Position numbers and translations under genes: made by a program. Positions 17,091 to 25,688 of a DNA stretch of 32,021 nt are shown in pieces (position 1 is the stretch's first letter; each line of letters opens with the position of its first letter). The notes under the pieces were generated by a model, which was given only the letters and a program-made list of their open reading frames with translations, ran no database searches and was not told the origin of the DNA. Source of the stretch: Stenotrophomonas sp. 278 (GTDB lineage Bacteria; Pseudomonadota; Gammaproteobacteria; Xanthomonadales; Xanthomonadaceae); contig NZ_RHPP01000037.1 in the NCBI RefSeq assembly GCF_003935715.1, positions 1-32,021 on the forward strand, read 5' to 3'.

Positions 17091-18086
17091 TCAGTCGATT
17101 CGCACCACGGTGCGACCCAGTGAATGGCCGGCCAGCATGCCCTCGAACACGTCCTGCAGCTGGTCCAGGGTGATTTCGCGCGTGCAGATCGCGGCCAGAT
17201 GGCGCGGTTTCCATTCGTTGCCGAGTCGGTGCCAGACCTGTTCGCGCAGCCCGCGTGGTGCCGAAGAAGAAGAAACCCCCAGCAACGAGACGCCGCGGAT
17301 GATGAAAGGCATCACCGTCATGTCCAGCGCGGGATTCGCCGCAAGTCCGGCACTGACCACGCTGCCGTATGGCACGGTCTGCGCCAGCAGGCTCGCCAGC
17401 ATCGGCCCGCCCGCGTTGTCCAGGCCGCCGCCGAAGCGGGCCGACTCCATCGGCCGGGTAGTGGACAGCACCTCACGCGGCAGCACCTCGGTCGCACCGA
17501 GTTCGCGCAGGAATCCGGCCTGGTCCGCCTTGCCGCTGACCGCATGCACCTCGAAGCCGGCCTGGCTGAAGATGTCCACCGCCAGCGCGCCCACCCCACC
17601 GGTGGCCCCGGTGACCGCCAGCGGCCCGTGGGCCGGCGTCTGCCGGTTGTCGACCATGCGCAGCAGGGCCAGTGCGGCGGTGAACCCGGCGGTACCGATG
17701 ATCATTGCCTCGCGGGCGCCCAGTCCTGCTGGCAGCGCGATCACCGCACTCGATTCCAGCCGTACATACTGGCTGTAGCCGCCGTCCCGGGTCTCGCTGA
17801 GTCCGCAGCCGGTCGCCAGCACGGTGTCGCCTTCGCGCCAGGCCGGGTCGGTGGAGGCGACCACGGTCCCGGCCACGTCGATCCCGCCCACCAGCGGGAA
17901 CCGCCTCAGGATGCGACCTTTGCCGGTCCCGGCCAAGGCGTCCTTGTAGTTCACCGACGACCACTGCGCGCGGATCACCACTTCGCCCGGATCGAGCTGG
18001 TCCAGGCCGACCGTCTCGATGCCGCTGCGGTGGCCGTTATAGTCCTGGTGGATGCGGAAGGTGTTGAACGTTGCTGGAAGCGTCAT
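17091..18086 (-). CDS. acuI: YhdH/AcuI-family NADPH-dependent acrylyl-CoA reductase (quinone oxidoreductase family)
   Basis: A 331-residue medium-chain dehydrogenase/reductase. The N-terminal catalytic domain has SSVNYKDALAGTGKG and the family-typical PLVGGIDVAGTV. The Rossmann domain has the nucleotide loop TGATGGVGALAVDI near residue 155. No zinc-ligand cysteines are in place, as expected for the YhdH/AcuI branch. AcuI enzymes reduce acryloyl-CoA to propionyl-CoA, which would feed the methylcitrate cycle encoded at the left of the window; that link is inference. ATG 18086 was chosen because the conserved N terminus begins there; the ribosome binding site is weak. It is divergent from hflK. 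Confidence 0.88.
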   Translation of the reverse strand: MTLPATFNTFRIHQDYNGHRSGIETVGLDQLDPGEVVIRAQWSSVNYKDALAGTGKGRILRRFPLVGGIDVAGTVVASTDPAWREGDTVLATGCGLSETRDGGYSQYVRLESSAVIALPAGLGAREAMIIGTAGFTAALALLRMVDNRQTPAHGPLAVTGATGGVGALAVDIFSQAGFEVHAVSGKADQAGFLRELGATEVLPREVLSTTRPMESARFGGGLDNAGGPMLASLLAQTVPYGSVVSAGLAANPALDMTVMPFIIRGVSLLGVSSSSAPRGLREQVWHRLGNEWKPRHLAAICTREITLDQLQDVFEGMLAGHSLGRTVVRID

Positions 18087-18304
18087 CAATGGGCCAGATT
18101 GGAGGGCAGGGGCCCTCACCTTACCCCGTCCGGTCCGTCGGGGGCACGACGCCGGTCCCAGTCCGACCCGCTGATGAATCGCCCTTTCAGCCTGCGCCCC
18201 CCTTCCAATCCTGCCGGTTCGCCCCATCTTGTAGAATCGGGACGCAATGACCGGTTGACGGTGCGGGAGTGGCCCGCAGGCAACCTATTACTGATGGAGC
18301 GTGC

Positions 18305-19441
18305 ATGGCCTGGAATACACCCGGCGGCAACAAGGGCGGACAAGGCCCCGACGAGAATCGACGCGGACCGTTCGGCCCGCGCGGCGGCGGTGGCGGTGGC
18401 GGCGGGTGGGGCGGTTTGCCCGGTCCGCTCAAGGACCTGTTCGATGGGGGCATCCTGCGTTGGGTGGCCGTGGCAGTGGTGCTGCTGGTGCTGTTCTCCA
18501 GCTTCCAGCTGATCGGCGAACAGCAGCGCGGCGTGGTGCTGCGTTTCGGCCAGTTCTCGCGCATCCTGCAGCCCGGCCCGAACTTCAAGCTGCCGTGGCC
18601 GATCGAGTCGGTCACCAAGGTCAATGCGACCCAGATCAAGACCTTCAGCAGCGACGTGCCGGTGCTGACCCGCGATGAAAACATCGTGCGGGTCTCGCTG
18701 AACGTGCAGTACCGCGTGGACGACCCGCAGCTTTACCTGTTCGGCACCTTCGACGCCGACCAGATGCTCGAGCAGTCCGCGCAGAGCGCCGTGCGCGAGC
18801 AGGTCGGCCGTGCCGACCTCAACACCGTGCTCAACAACCGCGGCCCGCTGGCGGCAGCGGCGGAAGAACGCCTGCAGGCTTCGCTGAAAAGCTACCGCAC
18901 CGGTCTGAGCGTCACTGGCCTGACCCTGCCCGATGCGCGTCCGCCGGAAGAGGTCAAGCCGGCCTTCGACGACGTCAACGCCGCCCAGCAGGTCAAGGAA
19001 CGCCTGATCAACGAAGCCCAGGCCTACGCTGCGAAGATCGTGCCTGAAGCCCGTGGCCAGGCCTCGCGTGCCCGTACCACCGCCGAGGGTTACAAGCAGG
19101 CCGCCGTGGCCAAGGCCACTGGTGACGCCGAGCGCTTCACCCAGTTGCAGGCCCAGTACAAGGACGCGCCGGAAGTCACCCGCAAGCGTCTGTGGCTGGA
19201 AACCGTGCAGCAGGTGCTGTCGGAGAACCGCAAGGTCATCGGCGGCGACGGTCGCCAGCTGATCTACGTGCCGATGCCCGACAACCGCGCCCCGGCGGCC
19301 CCGGCCAGCCCCACGCTGCCCGGCATCACCTCCGAGGTGATGATGCCTTCGCTGCCGGCCAGCACGCCGGTTGACGGTGGTGTACGCAATACCGAACGCC
19401 CGACCACGCGACCGACCGGTCGTGAAGGAGCCAACCGATGA
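18305..19441 (+). CDS. hflK: FtsH protease modulator HflK
   Basis: A 378-residue SPFH/band-7 membrane protein that forms a complex with HflC around the FtsH protease and tunes its action on membrane substrates. A Gly/Pro-rich cytoplasmic N terminus (GGNKGGQGP, RGGGGGGGGWGG) is followed by one transmembrane segment near residues 55-75 and the periplasmic SPFH domain beginning EQQRGVVLRFG. A coiled-coil region with NEAQAYAAKIVPEARG follows, then a Pro/Ala-rich tail. ATG 18305 was chosen because GGAG (18296-18299) precedes it; the frame is open further upstream but without conserved sequence. It overlaps hflC by four bases. The usual upstream hfq-hflX genes are not here. A TAGAAT box at 18232-18237 may be a -10 element. 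Confidence 0.95.
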   Translation: MAWNTPGGNKGGQGPDENRRGPFGPRGGGGGGGGWGGLPGPLKDLFDGGILRWVAVAVVLLVLFSSFQLIGEQQRGVVLRFGQFSRILQPGPNFKLPWPIESVTKVNATQIKTFSSDVPVLTRDENIVRVSLNVQYRVDDPQLYLFGTFDADQMLEQSAQSAVREQVGRADLNTVLNNRGPLAAAAEERLQASLKSYRTGLSVTGLTLPDARPPEEVKPAFDDVNAAQQVKERLINEAQAYAAKIVPEARGQASRARTTAEGYKQAAVAKATGDAERFTQLQAQYKDAPEVTRKRLWLETVQQVLSENRKVIGGDGRQLIYVPMPDNRAPAAPASPTLPGITSEVMMPSLPASTPVDGGVRNTERPTTRPTGREGANR

Positions 19442-20301
19442 AGAGTCCCCTGTGGATTGGCCTGGCCGTGGCCGCCCTGCTGGCCCTGCTGGGGTCGGTG
19501 TACGTGGTCCGTGAGGACCAGACCGCCATGGTCCTGAACCTGGGCAAGGTGGTGCGCGCCGACGTCAAGCCCGGCCTGCACTTCAAGCTGCCGCTGGTGG
19601 AAACCGTGCGCGTGTTCGACCGCCGCTTCCAGGTGCTCGATACCGCCCCGGCGCGTTACTTCACCGCCGAGCAGAAAGACGTCAGCGTCGACTTCTTCGC
19701 CATCGGCTACATCAAGGACACCCGCGCCTATTACCGTGCCACCGGCGGCGACGCCAAGCAGGCTGGCCAGCGCCTGGCCCCGATCATCACCGACTCGCTG
19801 CGTAACCAGATCAACTCGCGCACCCTGCAGCAACTGGTTTCCGGCGACCGCAGCGAGCTGATCGCGAACCAGCTCACCGGCATCAACGAAGCGGTGAAGG
19901 GCCTGGGTATGGAAATCGTCGACCTGCGCATCAAGCAGATCGACCTGCCCACCGACAGCCAGGTGATCAGTGATGTGTACGAACGCATGCGCGCCCAGCG
20001 CAAGCAGGAGGCCGCCAAGCTGCGCGCCGAGGGTGAGGAGCAGTCGCTGACCATCCGCGCCCAGGCCGACCGCGAAGCCACCGTGATCGTGGCCGAAGCT
20101 GAACGCGATGCCCAGCAGCTGCGCGGTGCCGGCGACGCCGAAGCCGCCCGCATCTACGGCAAGGCCGGCAACGCCGACCCCTCGTTCTATGCCTTCTACC
20201 GCAGCCTGGAGGCCTACCGCGGCTCCATGACCGACGGCAATGGCGTGATCGTGCTGGACAAGAACGACCCGTTCCTGCAGTACCTCAAGAGCGACCGCTG
20301 A
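19438..20301 (+). CDS. hflC: FtsH protease modulator HflC
   Basis: A 287-residue partner of HflK. A single N-terminal membrane anchor (IGLAVAALLALLGSVYVV) is followed by the SPFH domain (DQTAMVLNLGKVVRADVKPGL) and a helical region with the HflC-typical RMRAQRKQEAAKLRAEGEEQ and YRSLEAYRGSM segments. Its ATG overlaps the hflK stop (ATGA at 19438-19441), and AAGGAG (19425-19430) is its ribosome binding site, so the subunits are translated together. A strong intrinsic terminator lies 63 bases downstream, closing the operon before purA. A small DUF2065 gene often seen after hflC in other gamma-proteobacteria was not found. Confidence 0.96.
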   Translation: MKSPLWIGLAVAALLALLGSVYVVREDQTAMVLNLGKVVRADVKPGLHFKLPLVETVRVFDRRFQVLDTAPARYFTAEQKDVSVDFFAIGYIKDTRAYYRATGGDAKQAGQRLAPIITDSLRNQINSRTLQQLVSGDRSELIANQLTGINEAVKGLGMEIVDLRIKQIDLPTDSQVISDVYERMRAQRKQEAAKLRAEGEEQSLTIRAQADREATVIVAEAERDAQQLRGAGDAEAARIYGKAGNADPSFYAFYRSLEAYRGSMTDGNGVIVLDKNDPFLQYLKSDR

Positions 20302-20358
20302 CCGGCTGATGAAGCCGCTGCCCCCCGGGGTGGCGGTGGACCCCGGAAACCCGGATAA

Positions 20359-21810
<1,452 letters not shown>

Positions 21811-21843
21811 TCCGCTGGGCCCCCGTAGAAACGGGTGCCCAAC

Positions 21844-21866
21844 GTAGTGCCGGGCTCTGCCCGGCA
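21844..21866 (+). repeat. SMAG repeat after purA
   Basis: GTAG (21844-21847), TGCCGGGC (21848-21855), loop TCT, GCCCGGCA (21859-21866). It lies directly upstream of the purA terminator stem. Confidence 0.82.
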
Positions 21867-21867
21867 A

Positions 21868-21899
21868 AGAAGCCCCGCGAAAGCGGGGCTTCTGCTTTT
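21868..21899 (+). terminator. Intrinsic terminator of purA
   Basis: AGAAGCCCCGC (21868-21878) and GCGGGGCTTCT (21883-21893) form a perfect 11-bp stem closed by a GAAA tetraloop, followed by GC and TTTT (21896-21899). Confidence 0.92.
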
Positions 21900-21943
21900 C
21901 GCGGCCGGTCCGGCATCCCGATGACACGCATCGAACCACAATG

Positions 21944-21971
21944 TAAAGAAACTGTGAAGGCCGGCCGATAA
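21944..21971 (+). promoter_or_regulatory. FliA (sigma-28) promoter of the chemoreceptor gene
   Basis: TAAAGAAA (21944-21951) is a -35-like element. An exact GCCGATAA (21964-21971) -10 element follows after 12 bases, one base longer than the TAAAGTTT-N11-GCCGATAA consensus. The start codon lies 32 bases downstream. Control by the flagellar sigma factor fits a chemotaxis receptor. Confidence 0.75.
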
Positions 21972-22003
21972 ACGGTCTCTCCCCCTACATTCGTGGATCA
22001 CTC

Positions 22004-24127
22004 ATGGATCTGTTACGCAACGTCAGCGTCGTCTGGCGTCTTGGCCTTGGCTTTGGCCTCCTGCTGGTACTGGTAGTAGCCGTCGTCGCCACCGGCGCAG
22101 TCGGCGCCACCGTCCAGAAACACGCCATGCAGAAGGTGGTCGACGAAGGGGTGGCCAAGGTCCACCTGCTCTCCGACCTGCTCGACGCCAACAACCAGAT
22201 GCTGGTGGTCCGCCGCGAAATGCTGATCCGTCAGGGCCAGGAGCGCGAAGCCGACGAAAAGCGCATCGCCGATCTGGTGACCCGCTACGAGGCCAGCTGG
22301 GCCGCCTACCAGGCGCTGCCGCACGACGCCGAAGGCCAGCGGGTGATCGACAACATCACCGCCAAGCGCGCCATTGCCCGTCCGCTCAACAAGCAGTCCG
22401 GGCAGATGATGGCCGAGGGCGACTTCGCCGGTGCCGTGGCTTTCACCCTGAGCGAAGTGCAGCAGGCCGCCAACGGCTGGAACAAGGCCCTGGCCGACGG
22501 CGTCGCCTATGAAGAAGGCGAGAGCCGCAAGGCCGCCGCCGAAGCCATCCGCGTCGGCGAGCGCACCCAGCTGCAGTTGCTGGTGCTGGGCGGTATCGCA
22601 CTGCTGGTCGGCATTGCCGCCTCGGTCCTGATTGGCCGCAGTTTCACCGCTCCGCTCGGCCGCGCCGTCACCTTGGCCGATCGCATGGCCAAGGGTGAGC
22701 TCGACCAGAACTTCAATCTCGGCGGCCGTGACGAGCTGACCCGCCTCGGCGAGGCCATGGGCAGCGTGCGCCGCAACGTGCAGGCTGCGATCACCGCGCA
22801 GCTGGACATGGCGCGCGAGCACGAAGCGGGCGCGATCAGCTACCGCATGGATGCCGACGCGCTGCCGGGCGACTACGGCCGCATGCTGCATGCCACCAAT
22901 GAACTGGTTGGCTCGCACGTGGCCGTGCAGAACCACATGGTCGACGTGATGCAGGACTACGCCATCGGTGACCTGCGTCGCGACCTCGACAGCTACCCCG
23001 GCGAGAAGGCCGTGCTCACCCGCACCATGGCCAAGGTCAAGGCCAACCTGACCGCCATCAACCACAGCATCGACACCCTGGCCGCGGCCGCCCGCGCCGG
23101 CGACTTCAGCGTGCGTGGTGACGAAGCCGCGTTTCAGTTCCAGTTCCAGGCCATGGTTGCCAACCTCAACGGCATGATGGCCGCTTCGCAGTCCAGCATT
23201 GCCGATCTCTCCACCGTGCTGCGCGCCATCTCCACCGGCGACCTCACCGAGCGCATGAGCGGCCAGTACCAGGGTGTGTTCGCGCAGATGCGCGACGACG
23301 CCAATGTCACCGCTGCGCAGCTGACCGGCATCGTGCAGCAGATCCAGGGTGCCGCTGGCAGCATCAACAATGCCGCGCAGGAACTGGCTGCTGGCCACAG
23401 CGATCTTTCCCGCCGCACCGAACAGCAGGCAGCCAACCTGGAAGAGGCCGCCGCCTCGATGGAGGAACTCACCTCTACCGTGCGCCAGAACGCCGAGCTG
23501 GCTAATCAGGCGGACCAGGAAGCGCACGCCGCCGGTGCCGCCGTGCGTGCCACCGAGCAGGCCATCGCGCAGATGGCCGCAGTGATGGGCGAGATCAATC
23601 AGTCGTCCGCACGCATTTCTGAAATCTCCTCGGTCATCGACGGCATTGCGTTCCAGACCAACATTCTCGCGCTCAACGCCGCCGTCGAAGCAGCGCGCGC
23701 GGGTGAGAATGGCCGCGGCTTTGCCGTGGTTGCCAGCGAAGTACGTACCCTGGCCCAACGCGCCGGTACCGCCGCCAAGGAGATCAAGGACCTCATCGAC
23801 GTCGCCAGCGACAAGGTAAAGACCGGCCTGAGCGTCACCGTCGAATCGGAAGCCGCCATCGCCCGGCTGACCCAGGCCAGCTCCCGTACCAATCAGTTGA
23901 TGAGCGACATTGCCGCTGCCACCAAGGAACAGGCCGCCGGTATCGAGCAGGTCAACCAGGTGGTCGTGCAGATGGACCAGGTCACCCAGCAGAACGCTGC
24001 GCTGGTGGAAGAAGCCACCGCCGCCAGCCGCGCGCTGGAAGAGCAGGCGCAGTCCCTGAATGAGGCGGTGGCGGTGTTCAGGCTGGAGCCGCAGGGCAGG
24101 GAGCACAGCACGCTGCGCGCGGCTTGA
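22004..24127 (+). CDS. Methyl-accepting chemotaxis protein
   Basis: A 707-residue transmembrane chemoreceptor. TM1 lies near residues 12-34, a periplasmic four-helix-bundle-type sensor of about 155 residues follows, and TM2 is near 190-213. A HAMP domain follows ([17 protein letters not shown]). A long linker holds two further HAMP-like units (around [17 protein letters not shown] and [15 protein letters not shown]). The cytoplasmic signalling domain has its hairpin tip ([28 protein letters not shown]) just after residue 540. The methylation-type helices flank it. There is no C-terminal NWETF-like CheR tether; the protein ends HSTLRAA. The ligand cannot be told from sequence. The upstream sigma-28 promoter supports a flagellar role. 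The ribosome binding site is weak. Confidence 0.94.
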   Translation: MDLLRNVSVVWRLGLGFGLLLVLVVAVVATGAVGATVQKHAMQKVVDEGVAKVHLLSDLLDANNQMLVVRREMLIRQGQEREADEKRIADLVTRYEASWAAYQALPHDAEGQRVIDNITAKRAIARPLNKQSGQMMAEGDFAGAVAFTLSEVQQAANGWNKALADGVAYEEGESRKAAAEAIRVGERTQLQLLVLGGIALLVGIAASVLIGRSFTAPLGRAVTLADRMAKGELDQNFNLGGRDELTRLGEAMGSVRRNVQAAITAQLDMAREHEAGAISYRMDADALPGDYGRMLHATNELVGSHVAVQNHMVDVMQDYAIGDLRRDLDSYPGEKAVLTRTMAKVKANLTAINHSIDTLAAAARAGDFSVRGDEAAFQFQFQAMVANLNGMMAASQSSIADLSTVLRAISTGDLTERMSGQYQGVFAQMRDDANVTAAQLTGIVQQIQGAAGSINNAAQELAAGHSDLSRRTEQQAANLEEAAASMEELTSTVRQNAELANQADQEAHAAGAAVRATEQAIAQMAAVMGEINQSSARISEISSVIDGIAFQTNILALNAAVEAARAGENGRGFAVVASEVRTLAQRAGTAAKEIKDLIDVASDKVKTGLSVTVESEAAIARLTQASSRTNQLMSDIAAATKEQAAGIEQVNQVVVQMDQVTQQNAALVEEATAASRALEEQAQSLNEAVAVFRLEPQGREHSTLRAA

Positions 24128-24138
24128 CGGATACGTGA

Positions 24139-24163
24139 ATCACGGCCAACGGTCGTGATCCAC
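24139..24163 (-). repeat. Degenerate SMAG repeat, reverse (left half of a facing pair)
   Basis: ATCACGGCC (24139-24147), loop AAC, GGTCGTGAT (24151-24159), with one G-T pair; the head has decayed to CCAC (24160-24163) instead of CTAC. Confidence 0.65.
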
Positions 24164-24181
24164 CCTTGGCCAGGGCACCCG

Positions 24182-24206
24182 GTAGGTCACGACCGTTGGT
24201 CGTGAC
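24182..24206 (+). repeat. SMAG repeat, forward (right half of a facing pair)
   Basis: GTAG (24182-24185), GTCACGACC (24186-24194), loop GTT, GGTCGTGAC (24198-24206). It pairs with the reverse unit at 24139 between the chemoreceptor and hydrolase genes. Confidence 0.88.
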
Positions 24207-24287
24207 CGCAACCTCCTGGCCATTTCATTGAACCGCCCACGGGTGACATGCCACCATGCCGCTACCCCCGCTGTAGTGGCTGCCTGC

Positions 24288-25010
24288 ATGGACGCTCAAC
24301 CCACCCTGGTGGTGCTGCCCGGTCTGGACGGCACTGGCCTGCTGACCACCCCGTTATTGGACGCGCTGGCTGCGCGTGGTGTGCCCGCGCAGGTGCTTCG
24401 CTATCCGCAGGAGGGCCCGCAGGACTACGCCACGTTGGTCGCGCGCGTACGTCTGCAGCTGCCGGAAACACCATTCGTGCTGCTCGGTGAATCCTTCGCT
24501 GGTCCCTTGGCCGTATTGCTGGCCGCACAGGCCCCGCCCGCGCTGCGCGGCGTGGTGCTGTCCACGACCTTCGCACATCGTCCCGTACCGGTTCCCGCCG
24601 CCTTCGCCAATCTGCTCGCACCGGCCTGGCCGCTGCCACCCCTGGCGGTACTGGTGCCGCTGTTGCTGGGCCGCTGGTGCACCGGCGAAACCCGCCAGGC
24701 ACTGGAAAACGCCTTGAATGAAGTGCCCGCCAATGTGCTGCGCCAGCGTGCCGCGGCCACACTGCGTGTGGATGCACGCAGGCCGTTGCGCAGCCTGCAG
24801 GTGCCGCTGCTCGGCTTGCTGGCACGCCATGACCGCCTGCTCTGGCCGATCAGCGTACAGGCGCTGCAACGGCTCGCACCACAGGCGCGCTGGGTGACGC
24901 TGGATGGCCCGCACCTGCTGCTGCAGGCCCGCGCCGATGCTGCCGCAGGTGTCATTACGGATTGGCTGCGCGGCCATGTCACCCACAAAGCCATCGCGCA
25001 GCATTCGTAG
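24288..25010 (+). CDS. Alpha/beta hydrolase
   Basis: A 240-residue alpha/beta-hydrolase-fold protein with an oxyanion-type LPGLDGTG segment (10-17), nucleophile S69 in GESFAG (the GxSxG elbow), acid D182 (ARHDRLL) and H209 (DGPHLLLQ), so the catalytic triad is complete. The substrate cannot be named; small esters or thioesters are typical of the family. ATG 24288 is preferred because the conserved fold begins there; TTG 24228 in the same frame would add 20 non-conserved-looking residues, and neither has a clear ribosome binding site. The stop TAG (25008-25010) is part of a SMAG GTAG head. A facing SMAG pair upstream suggests it has its own promoter, which was not identified. Confidence 0.8.
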   Translation: MDAQPTLVVLPGLDGTGLLTTPLLDALAARGVPAQVLRYPQEGPQDYATLVARVRLQLPETPFVLLGESFAGPLAVLLAAQAPPALRGVVLSTTFAHRPVPVPAAFANLLAPAWPLPPLAVLVPLLLGRWCTGETRQALENALNEVPANVLRQRAAATLRVDARRPLRSLQVPLLGLLARHDRLLWPISVQALQRLAPQARWVTLDGPHLLLQARADAAAGVITDWLRGHVTHKAIAQHS

Positions 25011-25028
25011 AGCCACGCCCTGCGTGGC
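25007..25028 (+). repeat. SMAG repeat overlapping the hydrolase stop codon
   Basis: GTAG (25007-25010) contains the stop TAG. GCCACGC (25012-25018), loop CCT, GCGTGGC (25022-25028). Its stem is identical to the unit at 5639-5660. Confidence 0.88.
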
Positions 25029-25121
25029 AGATTGAAGCGCTGGTTACCTCCTCCGACAGTCCAGCTGCCCTGACTCCATGTGATGGTGGATAAGGCCACC
25101 AAGCTCAAGGAATGTCAGCCG

Positions 25122-25143
25122 GTAGCGCCGGCCGTTGGCCGGC
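25122..25143 (+). repeat. SMAG repeat
   Basis: GTAG (25122-25125), GCCGGCC (25127-25133), loop GTT, GGCCGGC (25137-25143). It is identical in stem and loop to the unit at 2938-2959. Confidence 0.86.
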
Positions 25144-25176
25144 CCACGGGGTGCCGGGTCGTTTGGCACCCCGTGG
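25144..25176. terminator. Perfect 12-bp inverted repeat between convergent genes, probable bidirectional terminator
   Basis: CCACGGGGTGCC (25144-25155) and GGCACCCCGTGG (25165-25176) are perfect complements around a nine-base loop. TTTGGTTCCGGTTTTT follows on the plus strand. It starts at the base after a SMAG unit and lies between the hydrolase (+) and the histone-like gene (-). Confidence 0.6.
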
Positions 25177-25247
25177 TTTGGTTCCGGTTTTTGGGTCATG
25201 CGTTAAAGAATGTTGCGGTGTTGTCGGCGGTCGTCTTGCGACCGACC

Positions 25248-25673
25248 CTACCGGGTTCTCTTCTTCGACGCCTTTTTTGCAGCGGTTTTTTTGGTCGCTT
25301 TCTTCGCTGTTTTTTTGGTGGCGGCCTTCTTTGTGGCTGTTTTTTTCGCCGGGGCCTTCTTTGCAGCCTTCCGGGTGGATTTCTTCGCGGCCTTCTTGGT
25401 TGCCTTCTTGGCCGCCTTCTTCGTGCTGGTCTTTTTCGCTGGGGCCTTCTTTGCAGCCTTCTTTGCAGTCTTCTTGGTGGCCTTCTTCGTAGCCTTCTTC
25501 GTGGCCTTCTTCGCCGGCTTCTTCTTCCCGCCGCCGTCCTGCTTGTTCACTGTCGCCCAGGCGATGCGGGCGGCCGCTCCGTCGCTGCGGCCTTGCTCCT
25601 TTTCGCTTTCTTCGATGTGCTCGGCCTGGCGCTTCTGCTTGTCGGTATAGCTGGATTTATCTCCACGGGGCAT
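25248..25673 (-). CDS. Histone H1-like, lysine/alanine-rich DNA-binding protein with a stress-type N-terminal motif
   Basis: A 141-residue, extremely basic protein. Residues 1-50 (MPRGDKSSYTDKQKRQAEHI, then EESEKEQG...AARIAWATVNKQDGGGKK) match small bacterial proteins often labelled plasmid-stabilisation or KGG-like. Residues 50-141 are a low-complexity K/A/T tail built of KKATKK, KKAAKK and KKAPAKK units, like bacterial histone H1-like or AlgP-type tails. The tail should bind DNA non-specifically and compact the nucleoid. GAGGAG (25681-25686, minus strand) gives a strong ribosome binding site. It follows katE by 15 bases on the same strand and is probably cotranscribed with it. The number of tail units is likely to vary between strains. 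Confidence 0.85.
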   Translation of the reverse strand: MPRGDKSSYTDKQKRQAEHIEESEKEQGRSDGAAARIAWATVNKQDGGGKKKPAKKATKKATKKATKKTAKKAAKKAPAKKTSTKKAAKKATKKAAKKSTRKAAKKAPAKKTATKKAATKKTAKKATKKTAAKKASKKRTR

Positions 25674-25688
25674 GTTCTGTCTCCTCGG

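Noticed and set aside
25248-25520. Repeated K/A/T coding blocks as a possible CRISPR or satellite array
   Set aside because: The repeats are coding low complexity without constant spacers; they belong to a histone H1-like tail.
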